In this document: one piece after another, positions 11,812 to 20,704 of the stretch | How positions within the stretch are numbered: the stretch's first letter is position 1 | Layout of the letters: each line of letters starts with the position of its first letter | Assembly (NCBI RefSeq): GCF_000801105.2 | Contig: NC_079517.1 | Coordinates: 1,116,001-1,180,000 of the forward strand | DNA: 64,000 nucleotides | Origin: Raphanus sativus | Taxonomy: Eukaryota; Streptophyta; Magnoliopsida; Brassicales; Brassicaceae | Direction of reading: 5' to 3' | Notes under the pieces: generated by a model | Seen by the model: only the letters and a program-made list of their open reading frames with translations | Told to the model about the DNA's origin: nothing | The model's database searches: none | Program-made: the position numbers and the translations under genes

Positions 11812-14236
11812 ATGGCGGATAATTCGTGGGGTGAAATTGTGGAAGAAGCAGTGAATGTGCTTGAATCCAGACAAGTCCTTCGATCTCTGAGACCCATTTC
11901 TATCTCTAAGCAAAACGATGAAGAAATAGTGAGAAGCAGAGGTAATGAAAGAGACGAGTACGAGGTGTTCGACGGTATGCGTCAATGGGATCGTACTTCA
12001 GTCGAGGTTTCTGTCTCCATACCCACATTTCATAAATGGCTTCACGATGTACCCAGCAACGGTACAAAGTTTCGGAGTTTCCAAAGTTGTGTTTTTTTCT
12101 TTCTCTTTTTCCTTTTTGAGTTGATTAGGCAATGGTATGGTTTTTTTTTGCACATTTACAGGAGAAGAGAGTGTTAGTGGAGATGCATTGGATGAAGGTG
12201 GATTCAAGAAGCTTCTTTTATTCTCTGGGAATGATTATTTGGGTTTGAGCTCTCATCCTACAATAGCAAACGCTGCTGCAAGCGTATGTTTCCAAAACGT
12301 TTTTCATGTTAACGAACTAAAGTGTGTATATAATTCTTCCACTGCCTTATGGTTTTAATCTTCAACGCAGGCAGTCCAAGAATATGGTATGGGACCTAAG
12401 GGTTCTGCGTTAATTTGTGGCTATACCACTTATCATCGTTTGCTTGAGTCAAGCTTGGCTGAACTGAAGAAAAAGGAGGTATAAAAGCAAAACATGAGTC
12501 CTATGTATTGATAAATATCTCAAGATGAAAGCAGATTGATGTGTCTTTTTATCTTTTTTCTTTAGGATTGTCTTGTTTGTCCTACTGGGTTTGCTGCCAA
12601 TATGGCTGCAATGGTTGCAATCGGAAGTGTTGCTTCTCTTTTGGCTGCTAGTGGGAAACCTCTGATGAATGAAAAAGTGGCCATCTTTTCTGATGCACTC
12701 AATCATGCATCGATTATTGATGGTATCCGTCTTGCTGAACGACAAGGAAATGTTGAAGTTTTTGTTTATCGACACTGTGATATGTATCACCTTAATTCCT
12801 TAATGTAAGTCCTTCACGTCCCCCAACTTTTTCCTTGATATCTAGTTTGCCATTTATTTATATAATTTTTGGACAGATCAAGTTGCAAAATGAAGAGGAA
12901 GGTCGTGGTGACTGATAGGTCAGTCACGTTTGCTACTTACTTACTGCTCCTGTTCTATTTATATAAGTTATAAGCTGTAGTACTTTAATGTTCCGGTCTG
13001 AACATAGTTCTGTCCCTTTTGCTTTTCATTCACATTTCGCTATATATAGATGCTATCTAGAAGGGCTAAACCTTAATTCAATATGCTAATCAATACCTCT
13101 GGTCGTTTGAGGATATGGACATATGAAATGAAGTTGTAATAGTTGGTTATCCTTTTTTTTTACAGCTTATTTAGTATGGACGGTGACTTTGCACCAATGG
13201 AAGAGCTCTCTCAGCTTCGGAAGAAGCATGGCTTCTTACTAGTCATTGATGATGTAAGTTGGTTAAATGTTCACGTTAAAATTTTGAAACTCCTTTTTTC
13301 CTAAAGAAATAAATATGAGTTGATCAATCAGGCACATGGAACATTTGTTTGTGGAGAAAATGGTGGTGGCGTCGCCGAGCAGTTTAACTGTGAATCCGAT
13401 GTAGATTTATGTGTGGGCACACTGAGTAAGGCAGCAGGGTGTCTTGGCGGATTCATAGCTTGCAGGTACACATACCTAACCCATATGATCTGAAATTCGT
13501 AAAACCAAGAGTTTGTTTTAACGTAGTTGAGGTCTCTAAGGTTCGTGAAAGCTTATGAAAAACTAGACTAGTAATAGTTTGTAACAGCTTAATTTTTTTT
13601 TTGGAAACAGCAAAAAGTGGAAGCAACTGATCCAATCGAGAGGACGTTCATTCATATTCTCAACAGCAATACCTATCCCTATGGTTGCAGCTGCTTATGC
13701 TGCCGTTGTAGTGGCGAGGAAAGAGGGATGGAGAAGAAAGGCAATATGGGAGAGGGTGAAAGAGTTCGAGGCATTATCTGGAGTTCAAATCTCAAGCCCC
13801 ATTATCTCACTTGTTGTCGGCAATCAAGAGAAAGCCCTTCAAGGGAGCCGGTTCACACACATATCCCTCTCATTCCCTTCTTCTTTACGCACGCACACAC
13901 ACACTTTGTATAGCTGATTGAATTTTGTACACTGTTTAGGTATCTACTGAAGTCAGGCTTCCATGTAATGGCAATACGACCACCCACTGTGCCACCCAAT
14001 TCTTGCAGGTAAACAAACAGAGAAACTTCATACTTTTCCTTATGAAGCTAAACTATAATTATCATATGAATCTCAATGAAGCTTATTTTTTGTTTGTTTG
14101 TTTGTTCAGGTTAAGGGTGACATTGAGTGCAACACATACAACAGAGGATGTGAAGAAACTCATCACTGCGCTTTCTTCTTGTTTGGATTTTAACAAAATC
14201 GCTCACATTCCCTCCTCTCTGTCTCCCAGACTCTAG
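11812..14236 (+). CDS. BIOF: 7-keto-8-aminopelargonic acid (KAPA) synthase, biotin pathway
   Basis: PLP enzyme that condenses pimeloyl-CoA with alanine, the first committed biotin step. Ten exons: 11812-12061, 12162-12283, 12371-12478, 12566-12804, 12877-12918, 13166-13253, 13332-13465, 13611-13850, 13940-14008, 14110-14236 (1419 nt, 472 aa; Arabidopsis BIOF is about 476). Every junction keeps frame. Fold-type I signatures: FSGNDYLGLSSHP, GPKGSALICGYT, VIDDAHGTFV, and the PLP lysine in GTLSKAAGCLGGFIA. The C-terminus is SPRL, a PTS1-type tripeptide (PRL), in keeping with the peroxisomal location reported for the Arabidopsis enzyme. A retrotransposon begins 8 bp after the TAG stop, so the normal 3' UTR and poly(A) signals are displaced by 3.5 kb. 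Synteny matches At5g04620. Confidence 0.96.
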
Positions 14237-14239
14237 AAA

Positions 14240-14244
14240 CTTTT
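14240..14244 (+). repeat. Target-site duplication, left copy (CTTTT)
   Basis: Five-base CTTTT immediately left of the LTR element; the same five bases follow the right LTR at 17770-17774. A 5 bp duplication is standard for LTR-retrotransposon integrase. Confidence 0.9.
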
Positions 14245-14564
14245 TGATACGTGAAACGTATCTCTTGGATCAAAACAGTAACAAAACAAAGGAAACAAAC
14301 GTAGATTGATGATAAGAACTGTATTCAACCTTGAGAGAATTATTAATGGAGTCTCTCACCTCCCCCTCTTGTGATCTAATCTCTAGATAACCCTAACTCT
14401 CTCCCCTCTCACTGCTTAAATAGTAAAGGTCCCTCTTCAGTCACACACTCTGCGTGAAGCCTTCCTCCCCACGTGCCTCCTCACGTGATGTGTTTATTAT
14501 GCATAAAGAAATATTCACATGGATAAGATAGCATCCGTGTACAGCTGTATGAGCATACGTAACA
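14245..14564 (-). repeat. Left LTR (3' LTR in element orientation)
   Basis: 320 bp, TG...CA bounded, same length and apparently same sequence as 17450-17769. It contains the ORF stop near 14441 and would now supply polyadenylation signals on the minus strand. Confidence 0.93.
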
Positions 14565-17422
14565 ATACCGCCGCCTTTGAAATCAACCTTGTCCTCAAGG
14601 TTGAAAATAGAAACTGACATCTCCTCTTGCTGAGAGATTGGTACCTCTATGCAAGCTAACCTTGTCCCCGTTGTTAAAAACAACTTCCAATCTGCTGTAA
14701 ACCTGAAGCTTGAAGCTGCCTTTGTCACCTTGGCACCGGTGAAGAGTTTAAGGAATTGTTGTGGTCTTGGTGATTCATTGCCAGTCTGATATTCCTCCCA
14801 ATCCACTAAGCTACCAAACGTTTCTGGTTTATCTGCAATGCCCAACAATTCTGGTGGTCTTGGTGAGTGCAACATCACATATGTCAAGTGAAACCGAACA
14901 ACAACAGTGAAAGCAGACACGGAAGTCAGATAATGTCGTCTCCTGAGCTTGATAATCCTGGCTCCCTTAGATACAGCCACTAACTTGCTCAAGAAATCAC
15001 TCAGGTAACCATCTAGAACTCCATTTGATAATTCCTCAAATTCCTTCCACTCACCAACATAAGCTACTATTCCTGGTTCCCACACACGGTTCTTTAGCTC
15101 AAAACAATGTGTTGCCGTCATACTCTTCTTCACGAGTTCTAAAACTATGATATCATTAATTTCCCTCACCAAAAGCACTGAACCCAGCAAGCCACAGAAC
15201 TTCCCAATGGTTGTTTGTGTCTTTATCACACTGTCTTGAGCTCTTTTCTGCAGGATGTGGGTGACCCTCTTTAGCTCTTGGTTCATATCCGCTTCTGTAG
15301 CTGTTAGAAGTGCACAGACATTAGACTCTGAAATCCTCTTCGCAAATGGTAGCGTCTGAATTCTTGTGAACTTCACCTGCTCCTGCCAATTCACTTTTAG
15401 GGTCATTAAAGTATCAAGCCACTGTAGTACCAGACCTATACGTGTGATGTCCAACTTCCGAGGCAAGACACTGGCACTCATATTGAAGACTATCCAAGTG
15501 AGCTCTAGAGTCTTGTGATTGGGTTTTCCTCCTTCATCGCCACTCTTCCTTTCACATTCTGTACCATCCCTTTCAACCAGAAACACTTGCAAAGAGAGCT
15601 CCATTTTACCTAGTTTATACTTCCATCTCCTCGTCTTATCATGCTTCACACTTCTTGTGTTTCGCTTACCATGATCCTTGAATGGCCTCACTGTTTTACC
15701 CAGCAAGAAAATCTCACCACAGCCCATATATATGTACTTCAATTTGGCCCTATTTCTCAGCACCACAGCCAACAACAACTTCCAAAAAGAACCATTTATT
15801 TGCATCAATTTTCTGCTCTCCAAGTAGACTTTGTTATAGAGCTTTTTCATACACCATCGACTGAACTTCTTTCTCTTCAGTTCCAGTAAAAGTTCAAGCT
15901 TTAAGTCCCACAAAACAGTAACATAGCTACCTGAAAATCTCTTCTTAATCTGATTATTGAGCTTGGCATTCTTCATTCTCCCTTTCTTCTTCTTTATAAA
16001 TCTCAGCAGCCACTTTTTGTTGGACACCTGACTCACGTAGAGATTCCTCCTTGCTTTCCTTGTCATCGTACCAGCTAGCAACTTCTTAATCTTCATCACA
16101 ACACCATCTAGCTCAATCCATTCCTTATGATTTTTCTGCTTGAACTTATGTTTCTGCCATTTTGCCAGCTTCTTACAGGTTGCTTTAGGCCTCCCTGACA
16201 GCTTTGAAGACCCCCACCCATGCATGATTACCTTCCTCACAACCGTCATTTTTGTTTTCCACAAGCTGATAATGCAATCAACATGCTTGACACACTTGCT
16301 CTTATTCTTCTCAGGCTTTGTAACATGCAGCCGCATCCTCCTCCCTGGCACTTGGACGATGTGTATTCTGATCTCCACACTTTTCTTGTTCCATCTCTTA
16401 GATGTATCTTTCCTCTCTTGGTAGTACCAACATCTGATCATGTGTCTCAGCAAAGCTATCCCAGCTTCCTTGCATCGCTTTGTCCTTTCATAAGTCCCAC
16501 AGTTTTTCTCTGCATTCTCTGTCATTTTCTTCCTGTTCCTCTTCTTTGTTCTGAACATGAGCAGCCATTTTCTGTCCACCTTTTGGCGAGTGTGCACCCA
16601 GTGACAGCGCCCTTTACTCCACTCCAACCAACTCTTCCTTTGACTCTTGGTTGTGTTCTCCATCTGTATCCCCAACATGTCTGAATTATCACTCTCTTCA
16701 TTGTTCAAAATCTCTGCCAACTGATCCTCAATATTAGGAAAGAGCCTTTTCCATCTCTTCTTCTTCTTTGCTACTTTTTTTCTTCTCTTGGGTATTTGAT
16801 CGAACACTTGGCAGGCACAACCATCCATCTCTGTCTCTGAGCTATTGTCCTGTTCGAGCAAAAGGCTTTCGCTCTCTGGATCATCCTTATCCAGTACCGA
16901 CACTGGACAGTCCAAAATCAACGCATCCTTCTTCACCTCTGGCATCAGTTGATTTGAGTACACAATCAGATCGTCTTTCTTTTCCGATACAGTCACCGGT
17001 GGAGCCGACTCGAAACTCACAAATCCTTCGACGGAGCTCAGGGTCTGATTCGAACCTCCAGCGGCCTTCATCTCTTCTTCCCGTTGTTTCTTCGCCTCAT
17101 CTTCTTCTTTCCACTTTCGTTGAAGATCATCCAGAAGAATTCTCATCTGTTTGATATGGTCCAACAAGCTAGGCTGCTTCGCTTCCACCACTCTCGTGCT
17201 GAACCGTCGGATCAGCCTAACTTTCAGATCTTCCCAGCTATCAAACCCAGATTTCGACAACTCATCGCAGTACCATGTGTGTGCTTCACCGTCAATGAAA
17301 CCATACGTAAACTGCCTTGTCTCAAACTCTGAAAGACTTTGATCAGCAATAAACGCATCCATCCATGAAACCCACTCCTCCGGTTCTTCACCGTAGAAGA
17401 TCGGAATCTCCATCGTCCCCAT
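14441..17422 (-). CDS. Retrotransposon gag-like polyprotein with long basic unassigned extension
   Basis: One frame of 993 codons from ATG 17422 (MGTMEIPIFYGEEPEEWVSW) to a stop inside the 3' LTR. Open reading continues upstream to 17533 through the LTR and primer site, but 17422 is the natural gag start. Residues 1 to about 110 match the retrotransposon gag pattern (W-x-F, QFTYGFIDGEAHTWY, WEDLKVRLIRRF), followed by a short charged coiled-coil-like stretch and an acidic region. About residues 230-640 are strongly Lys/Arg/Trp-rich. The C-terminal part is more balanced and ends FNLEDKVDFKGGG just before the purine tract; I recall similar endings in gypsy-type polyproteins. No catalytic motif of pol was found. 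The unusual middle may be a nucleic-acid-binding region in place of a zinc knuckle. Confidence 0.75.
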   Translation of the reverse strand: MGTMEIPIFYGEEPEEWVSWMDAFIADQSLSEFETRQFTYGFIDGEAHTWYCDELSKSGFDSWEDLKVRLIRRFSTRVVEAKQPSLLDHIKQMRILLDDLQRKWKEEDEAKKQREEEMKAAGGSNQTLSSVEGFVSFESAPPVTVSEKKDDLIVYSNQLMPEVKKDALILDCPVSVLDKDDPESESLLLEQDNSSETEMDGCACQVFDQIPKRRKKVAKKKKRWKRLFPNIEDQLAEILNNEESDNSDMLGIQMENTTKSQRKSWLEWSKGRCHWVHTRQKVDRKWLLMFRTKKRNRKKMTENAEKNCGTYERTKRCKEAGIALLRHMIRCWYYQERKDTSKRWNKKSVEIRIHIVQVPGRRMRLHVTKPEKNKSKCVKHVDCIISLWKTKMTVVRKVIMHGWGSSKLSGRPKATCKKLAKWQKHKFKQKNHKEWIELDGVVMKIKKLLAGTMTRKARRNLYVSQVSNKKWLLRFIKKKKGRMKNAKLNNQIKKRFSGSYVTVLWDLKLELLLELKRKKFSRWCMKKLYNKVYLESRKLMQINGSFWKLLLAVVLRNRAKLKYIYMGCGEIFLLGKTVRPFKDHGKRNTRSVKHDKTRRWKYKLGKMELSLQVFLVERDGTECERKSGDEGGKPNHKTLELTWIVFNMSASVLPRKLDITRIGLVLQWLDTLMTLKVNWQEQVKFTRIQTLPFAKRISESNVCALLTATEADMNQELKRVTHILQKRAQDSVIKTQTTIGKFCGLLGSVLLVREINDIIVLELVKKSMTATHCFELKNRVWEPGIVAYVGEWKEFEELSNGVLDGYLSDFLSKLVAVSKGARIIKLRRRHYLTSVSAFTVVVRFHLTYVMLHSPRPPELLGIADKPETFGSLVDWEEYQTGNESPRPQQFLKLFTGAKVTKAASSFRFTADWKLFLTTGTRLACIEVPISQQEEMSVSIFNLEDKVDFKGGGIVTYAHTAVHGCYLIHVNISLCIINTSREEARGEEGFTQSV
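14565..14580 (-). other. Polypurine tract
   Basis: Read on the minus strand the bases just upstream of the 3' LTR are AAAGGCGGCGGTAT. This purine-rich stretch is the plausible plus-strand priming site. Confidence 0.65.
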
Positions 17423-17437
17423 GGCTCGTAACTGAGC

Positions 17438-17449
17438 TCTGATACCACT
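17438..17449 (-). other. tRNA-iMet primer-binding site
   Basis: On the minus strand the bases that follow the 5' LTR are AG then TGGTATCAGAGC, the standard complement of the 3' end of plant initiator methionine tRNA used to prime minus-strand synthesis. Confidence 0.88.
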
Positions 17450-17769
17450 TGATACGTGAAACGTATCTCTTGGATCAAAACAGTAACAAAACAAAGGAAA
17501 CAAACGTAGATTGATGATAAGAACTGTATTCAACCTTGAGAGAATTATTAATGGAGTCTCTCACCTCCCCCTCTTGTGATCTAATCTCTAGATAACCCTA
17601 ACTCTCTCCCCTCTCACTGCTTAAATAGTAAAGGTCCCTCTTCAGTCACACACTCTGCGTGAAGCCTTCCTCCCCACGTGCCTCCTCACGTGATGTGTTT
17701 ATTATGCATAAAGAAATATTCACATGGATAAGATAGCATCCGTGTACAGCTGTATGAGCATACGTAACA
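17450..17769 (-). repeat. Right LTR (5' LTR in element orientation)
   Basis: 320 bp, bounded TG...CA, same sequence as 14245-14564 as far as I can compare by eye. It should contain the element promoter, firing toward BIOF on the antisense strand. Confidence 0.93.
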
Positions 17770-17774
17770 CTTTT
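17770..17774 (+). repeat. Target-site duplication, right copy (CTTTT)
   Basis: Matches 14240-14244. The bases after it (TACTGTCTCTATGATTTG...) should be the displaced BIOF 3' UTR. Confidence 0.88.
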
Positions 17775-18900
17775 TACTGTCTCTATGATTTGATCACTTG
17801 AAATGGTGACTTTTCCATGTAATGATGTAAAAGCCCTACTCTGGAAAATGTGCAATGCATTTTAACATCTTTAGATGTGATGGTCTCCCTCCCAGTGTAA
17901 AACAGAACACCAAAGGAGTTGAAAAAAAACAACGTGGGTCAATATTAAATTGGGCCAACAATAACAAGTGGAAATATCACAGGCCCAGACGCGTGAAGAA
18001 GATAAAAAAAACAAATATTCTTTTTCACAGAAATAAAAAATAAATATATATACTTCGAAACTTTTCCTTTAAAAGTATATACTTTTGGGAAATTGCTAAG
18101 TAATGTTATTCATTAAGATCTAATTGTGATCATTAGTGTCACAAGTTTATTTTATTGGAGTAGCTACAAAAAAATAGTCCATCAAAGAATCTAAAACTAT
18201 ATGTCATCAACTTTCAAACGCTGAACTATATTGATAAGTTTTCTTGACTTTTATTTTCAGTTTTAATGATAGTAATGATGTAAAGACTAAATTAATCAGA
18301 ACCGATGTTTTTTCCATTTTTTCTTTTGTATTTCTCATTCCTTCCAATCATGTTTTCTCACATATCATCTTTTGTAATGTAAAATACGATAAATATTTGT
18401 AAATTTAAAACGTAGAAAATATATGATAAGTATTCACGTAGACACTAATATGAATAGAATTACATAATGACTTGCTGATTTAACTTATTATACTTATACA
18501 AAACATGAAAATTATATAGTAGTATATATATAGAAATAATATTACAAATATTTGACACATTTACATAAGACTTTCAAAGGAAAAAAAACTCGCGTTTTCA
18601 AAACACGAAATAAAATCTAATATATAACTTAAATATAAGAAACATGTAATTTTTTTTATTTTTGTGTGAGAAAAATCTCTATAAATAATAAGATAAGAAA
18701 TTAAAAAAGGAAAAAAGATTTAGAAAAAAAAAAGAAATAAAAGATTAAACTTTTTTAAAATAAAAGATTAAACTAACGGTAACAAAAATTAAAAAGTTGC
18801 CGTTGCTTTAAAAATGATGACCGTTGTTGTAATAAAGATCTCTTCCTCCTATGCGTCGAGAGAGTTAATGTTCTTCTGAATCACCCCGCTCCTTCGTTTA
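17775..18900. other. Displaced BIOF 3' flank and AT-rich intergenic DNA
   Basis: The first 100-150 bases are probably the original BIOF 3' UTR. The rest is A-rich and holds no recognisable gene, RNA or transposon terminus. Confidence 0.5.
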
Positions 18901-18907
18901 CTTCCGC

Positions 18908-18915
18908 TATAAATA
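18908..18915 (+). promoter_or_regulatory. TATA box of the putative non-coding locus
   Basis: TATAAATA followed about 30 bp later by a CT-rich initiator region and then the first ATG at 19003. The layout is a normal plant core promoter. Confidence 0.45.
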
Positions 18916-19252
18916 GCATCTCTCTCTCTCGATTCCATTATATTTCAAAGTCGCTTTGTAGTTAATCAAGTTTTTCTTTCTTCGAATCTTTAGCAGAAAG
19001 CGATGCTTCTCTCTCTCTACTTTGTCAGCCCAAACAACATTGGCGTCGATCTCTCCTTCCTTCAGTCCAGGTACTGCTACTTTTCTTTTCGGTTATTATT
19101 ACAATCTGGGATTGGTTTGTCACTATGTCAGTTTGTCTTTTGCCACGTAGTTTGTCTGATTTTGAGATTGTTTAGTTGTGGTTTTACAATCATGCTCTGT
19201 ATTTAATAAGTAAGGTTGGTTTCCCTGTTTGTTGTGCCAAAGTACGTACGTA

Positions 19253-19485
19253 CGTAGTCTCTGACTTGAGATTTATTTGGTTCTCTGTTTCGAAAATGAG
19301 ATTAGAATAACCTCTCATACTGGATACCCTTTACTTATATATATGTCCCTTAAAAATTTATTTTCTAATATTACAGCAAGGAGGAAAAAAGATTCAACCA
19401 GCTCTGACGTTTCAAACAAAAAACGCTCCATGAATCGTAGTCTGATGATCTTACGTCAAAAAGTGGCAACGTGCTTGTGAAAGTG
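19253..19485 (+). repeat. Tandem duplication, copy 1 (233 bp)
   Basis: Exact copy of 19508-19740 at offset 255. It includes a splice-acceptor-like sequence and exon-like DNA. The 22 bp spacer (19486-19507) is itself a fragment of the unit, which suggests replication slippage or unequal exchange. Confidence 0.95.
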
Positions 19486-19507
19486 AGATTTATTTGGTTC
19501 TCTGTTT

Positions 19508-19740
19508 CGTAGTCTCTGACTTGAGATTTATTTGGTTCTCTGTTTCGAAAATGAGATTAGAATAACCTCTCATACTGGATACCCTTTACTTATATATATG
19601 TCCCTTAAAAATTTATTTTCTAATATTACAGCAAGGAGGAAAAAAGATTCAACCAGCTCTGACGTTTCAAACAAAAAACGCTCCATGAATCGTAGTCTGA
19701 TGATCTTACGTCAAAAAGTGGCAACGTGCTTGTGAAAGTG
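19508..19740 (+). repeat. Tandem duplication, copy 2 (233 bp)
   Basis: Identical to copy 1 at 19253-19485. Lack of divergence marks a recent event (or an assembly artefact). Confidence 0.95.
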
Positions 19741-20600
19741 CTTTGACCAGGTCGTCGTGTCAAGTAAAAGACATCATCAACACACAAGGTGTGTTTAGTT
19801 TTTTTAGCCTTCACATTATTATATGTGTTTATATTAATATAATAATGATGTAGTTGTTTTCAGTTATACTGATTTTTTTTTAATACTGATTCTTTTTATA
19901 TTATCAAAAACTTGATAATAAAATTTCATGCCTTCTAGGTTGCCAATATTGGATCACTGATAAATTGGGTCTATCGATTTCGTCTCGCCAAGTCATGTCA
20001 TCACCGTGGCTTTTGCTCCATCCGAAATTGATTTGCAAGGTATGATCTTTTCTTTTTTGTCAAAAACCTTTTTTCACAACAATTTTTTTTGTAAAAAAAC
20101 TTTCAAAATATTTAGGTGGAAAATTATGTATTACTTGACTGATAGTGAAAACTTAATGTGTAATTTGTGAAAATAATTTTGAACATTACATCCGGCCATT
20201 AATTGATTTAGTGATTGTTGGAGATTGTATAATTCTAGTATATATCTATTTTGTAATGTAAAGTACGATAAAGATTTGTAAATTTGGTATAAAATTTACT
20301 ACTTTGTGAAATTAATTAAAAATGTATTATCGTATTTGTATAAAATGGTAATCAATCCCAATCAAGAAACTTCAACTTTATACCAAATGAAAATGGAGTG
20401 TATTTTAGAATCTTTTCTAAAAACAAATAATTTTAGAAGTCAAAGATACACATTTTTTTTTCACAATTTCACATACGTTGTTATACTATGCTTTCTAAAA
20501 AGTTCAAAACATAAACTCTGAGATTTTTGACATATTTTTAGAAACTAAAGATACACATAATCTCATGCGTTACACTAAGTTTTCTAATTATTATAACATT

Positions 20601-20608
20601 TATAAATA
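20601..20608 (+). promoter_or_regulatory. TATA box of CYP77A9
   Basis: TATAAATA lying 97 bp upstream of the CYP77A9 start codon. Confidence 0.55.
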
Positions 20609-20704
20609 CGCAGAGTACACACTTGTTGATCCAAACAGTTCTTCTTGATCATCGATCCAACTCCTCCATTAGATTTAAGTTCAGCTGAAGAAAAGCGCGC
20701 CAAA

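Larger units (their letters stand above)
14245..17769 (-). mobile_element. Non-autonomous gag-only LTR retrotransposon (TR-GAG type), very recent
   Basis: A 3525 bp element bounded by two 320 bp LTRs that look identical base for base, each starting TG and ending CA, and flanked by the CTTTT duplication. It is transcribed on the minus strand, judged from the primer-binding site (TGGTATCAGAGC, matching initiator tRNA-Met) just inside the right LTR and a purine-rich tract just inside the left LTR. The interior carries one long ORF that starts with a gag-like domain. I see no protease DTG motif, no reverse transcriptase (no YxDD), no RNase H, no integrase and no CCHC zinc knuckle. This is the layout of terminal-repeat retrotransposons with a GAG domain, which need enzymes from another element. 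LTR identity, a clean duplication and an unbroken ORF all point to recent movement. Confidence 0.92.
18940..20039 (+). ncRNA. Putative spliced non-coding or micro-ORF transcript with a duplicated exon
   Basis: Inferred only from signals. A TATA box precedes a first exon ending CTTCAGTCCAG with donor gtactg at 19071. Acceptors ttctaatattacag sit before 19377 and, in an identical second copy, before 19632; a further acceptor (ccttctag) precedes 19939, with a donor at 20040. The only reading frames are short: ATG 19003 gives MLLSLYFVSPNNIGVDLSFL and ends soon after any splice. There is no similarity I recognise and no known miRNA sequence was seen. It may be a long non-coding RNA, a decayed gene, or nothing. 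Confidence 0.3.

Noticed and set aside
15641..17342. Several plus-strand ORFs of 60-154 codons
   Set aside because: All are antisense shadows of the long retrotransposon ORF on the minus strand.
17438..17449. tRNA-like sequence TGGTATCAGAGC
   Set aside because: It is the retrotransposon primer-binding site, not a tRNA gene.
19003..19206. 67-codon ORF in the first exon of the putative non-coding locus
   Set aside because: It reads through a likely donor into intron-like T-rich sequence and has no similarity I recognise.
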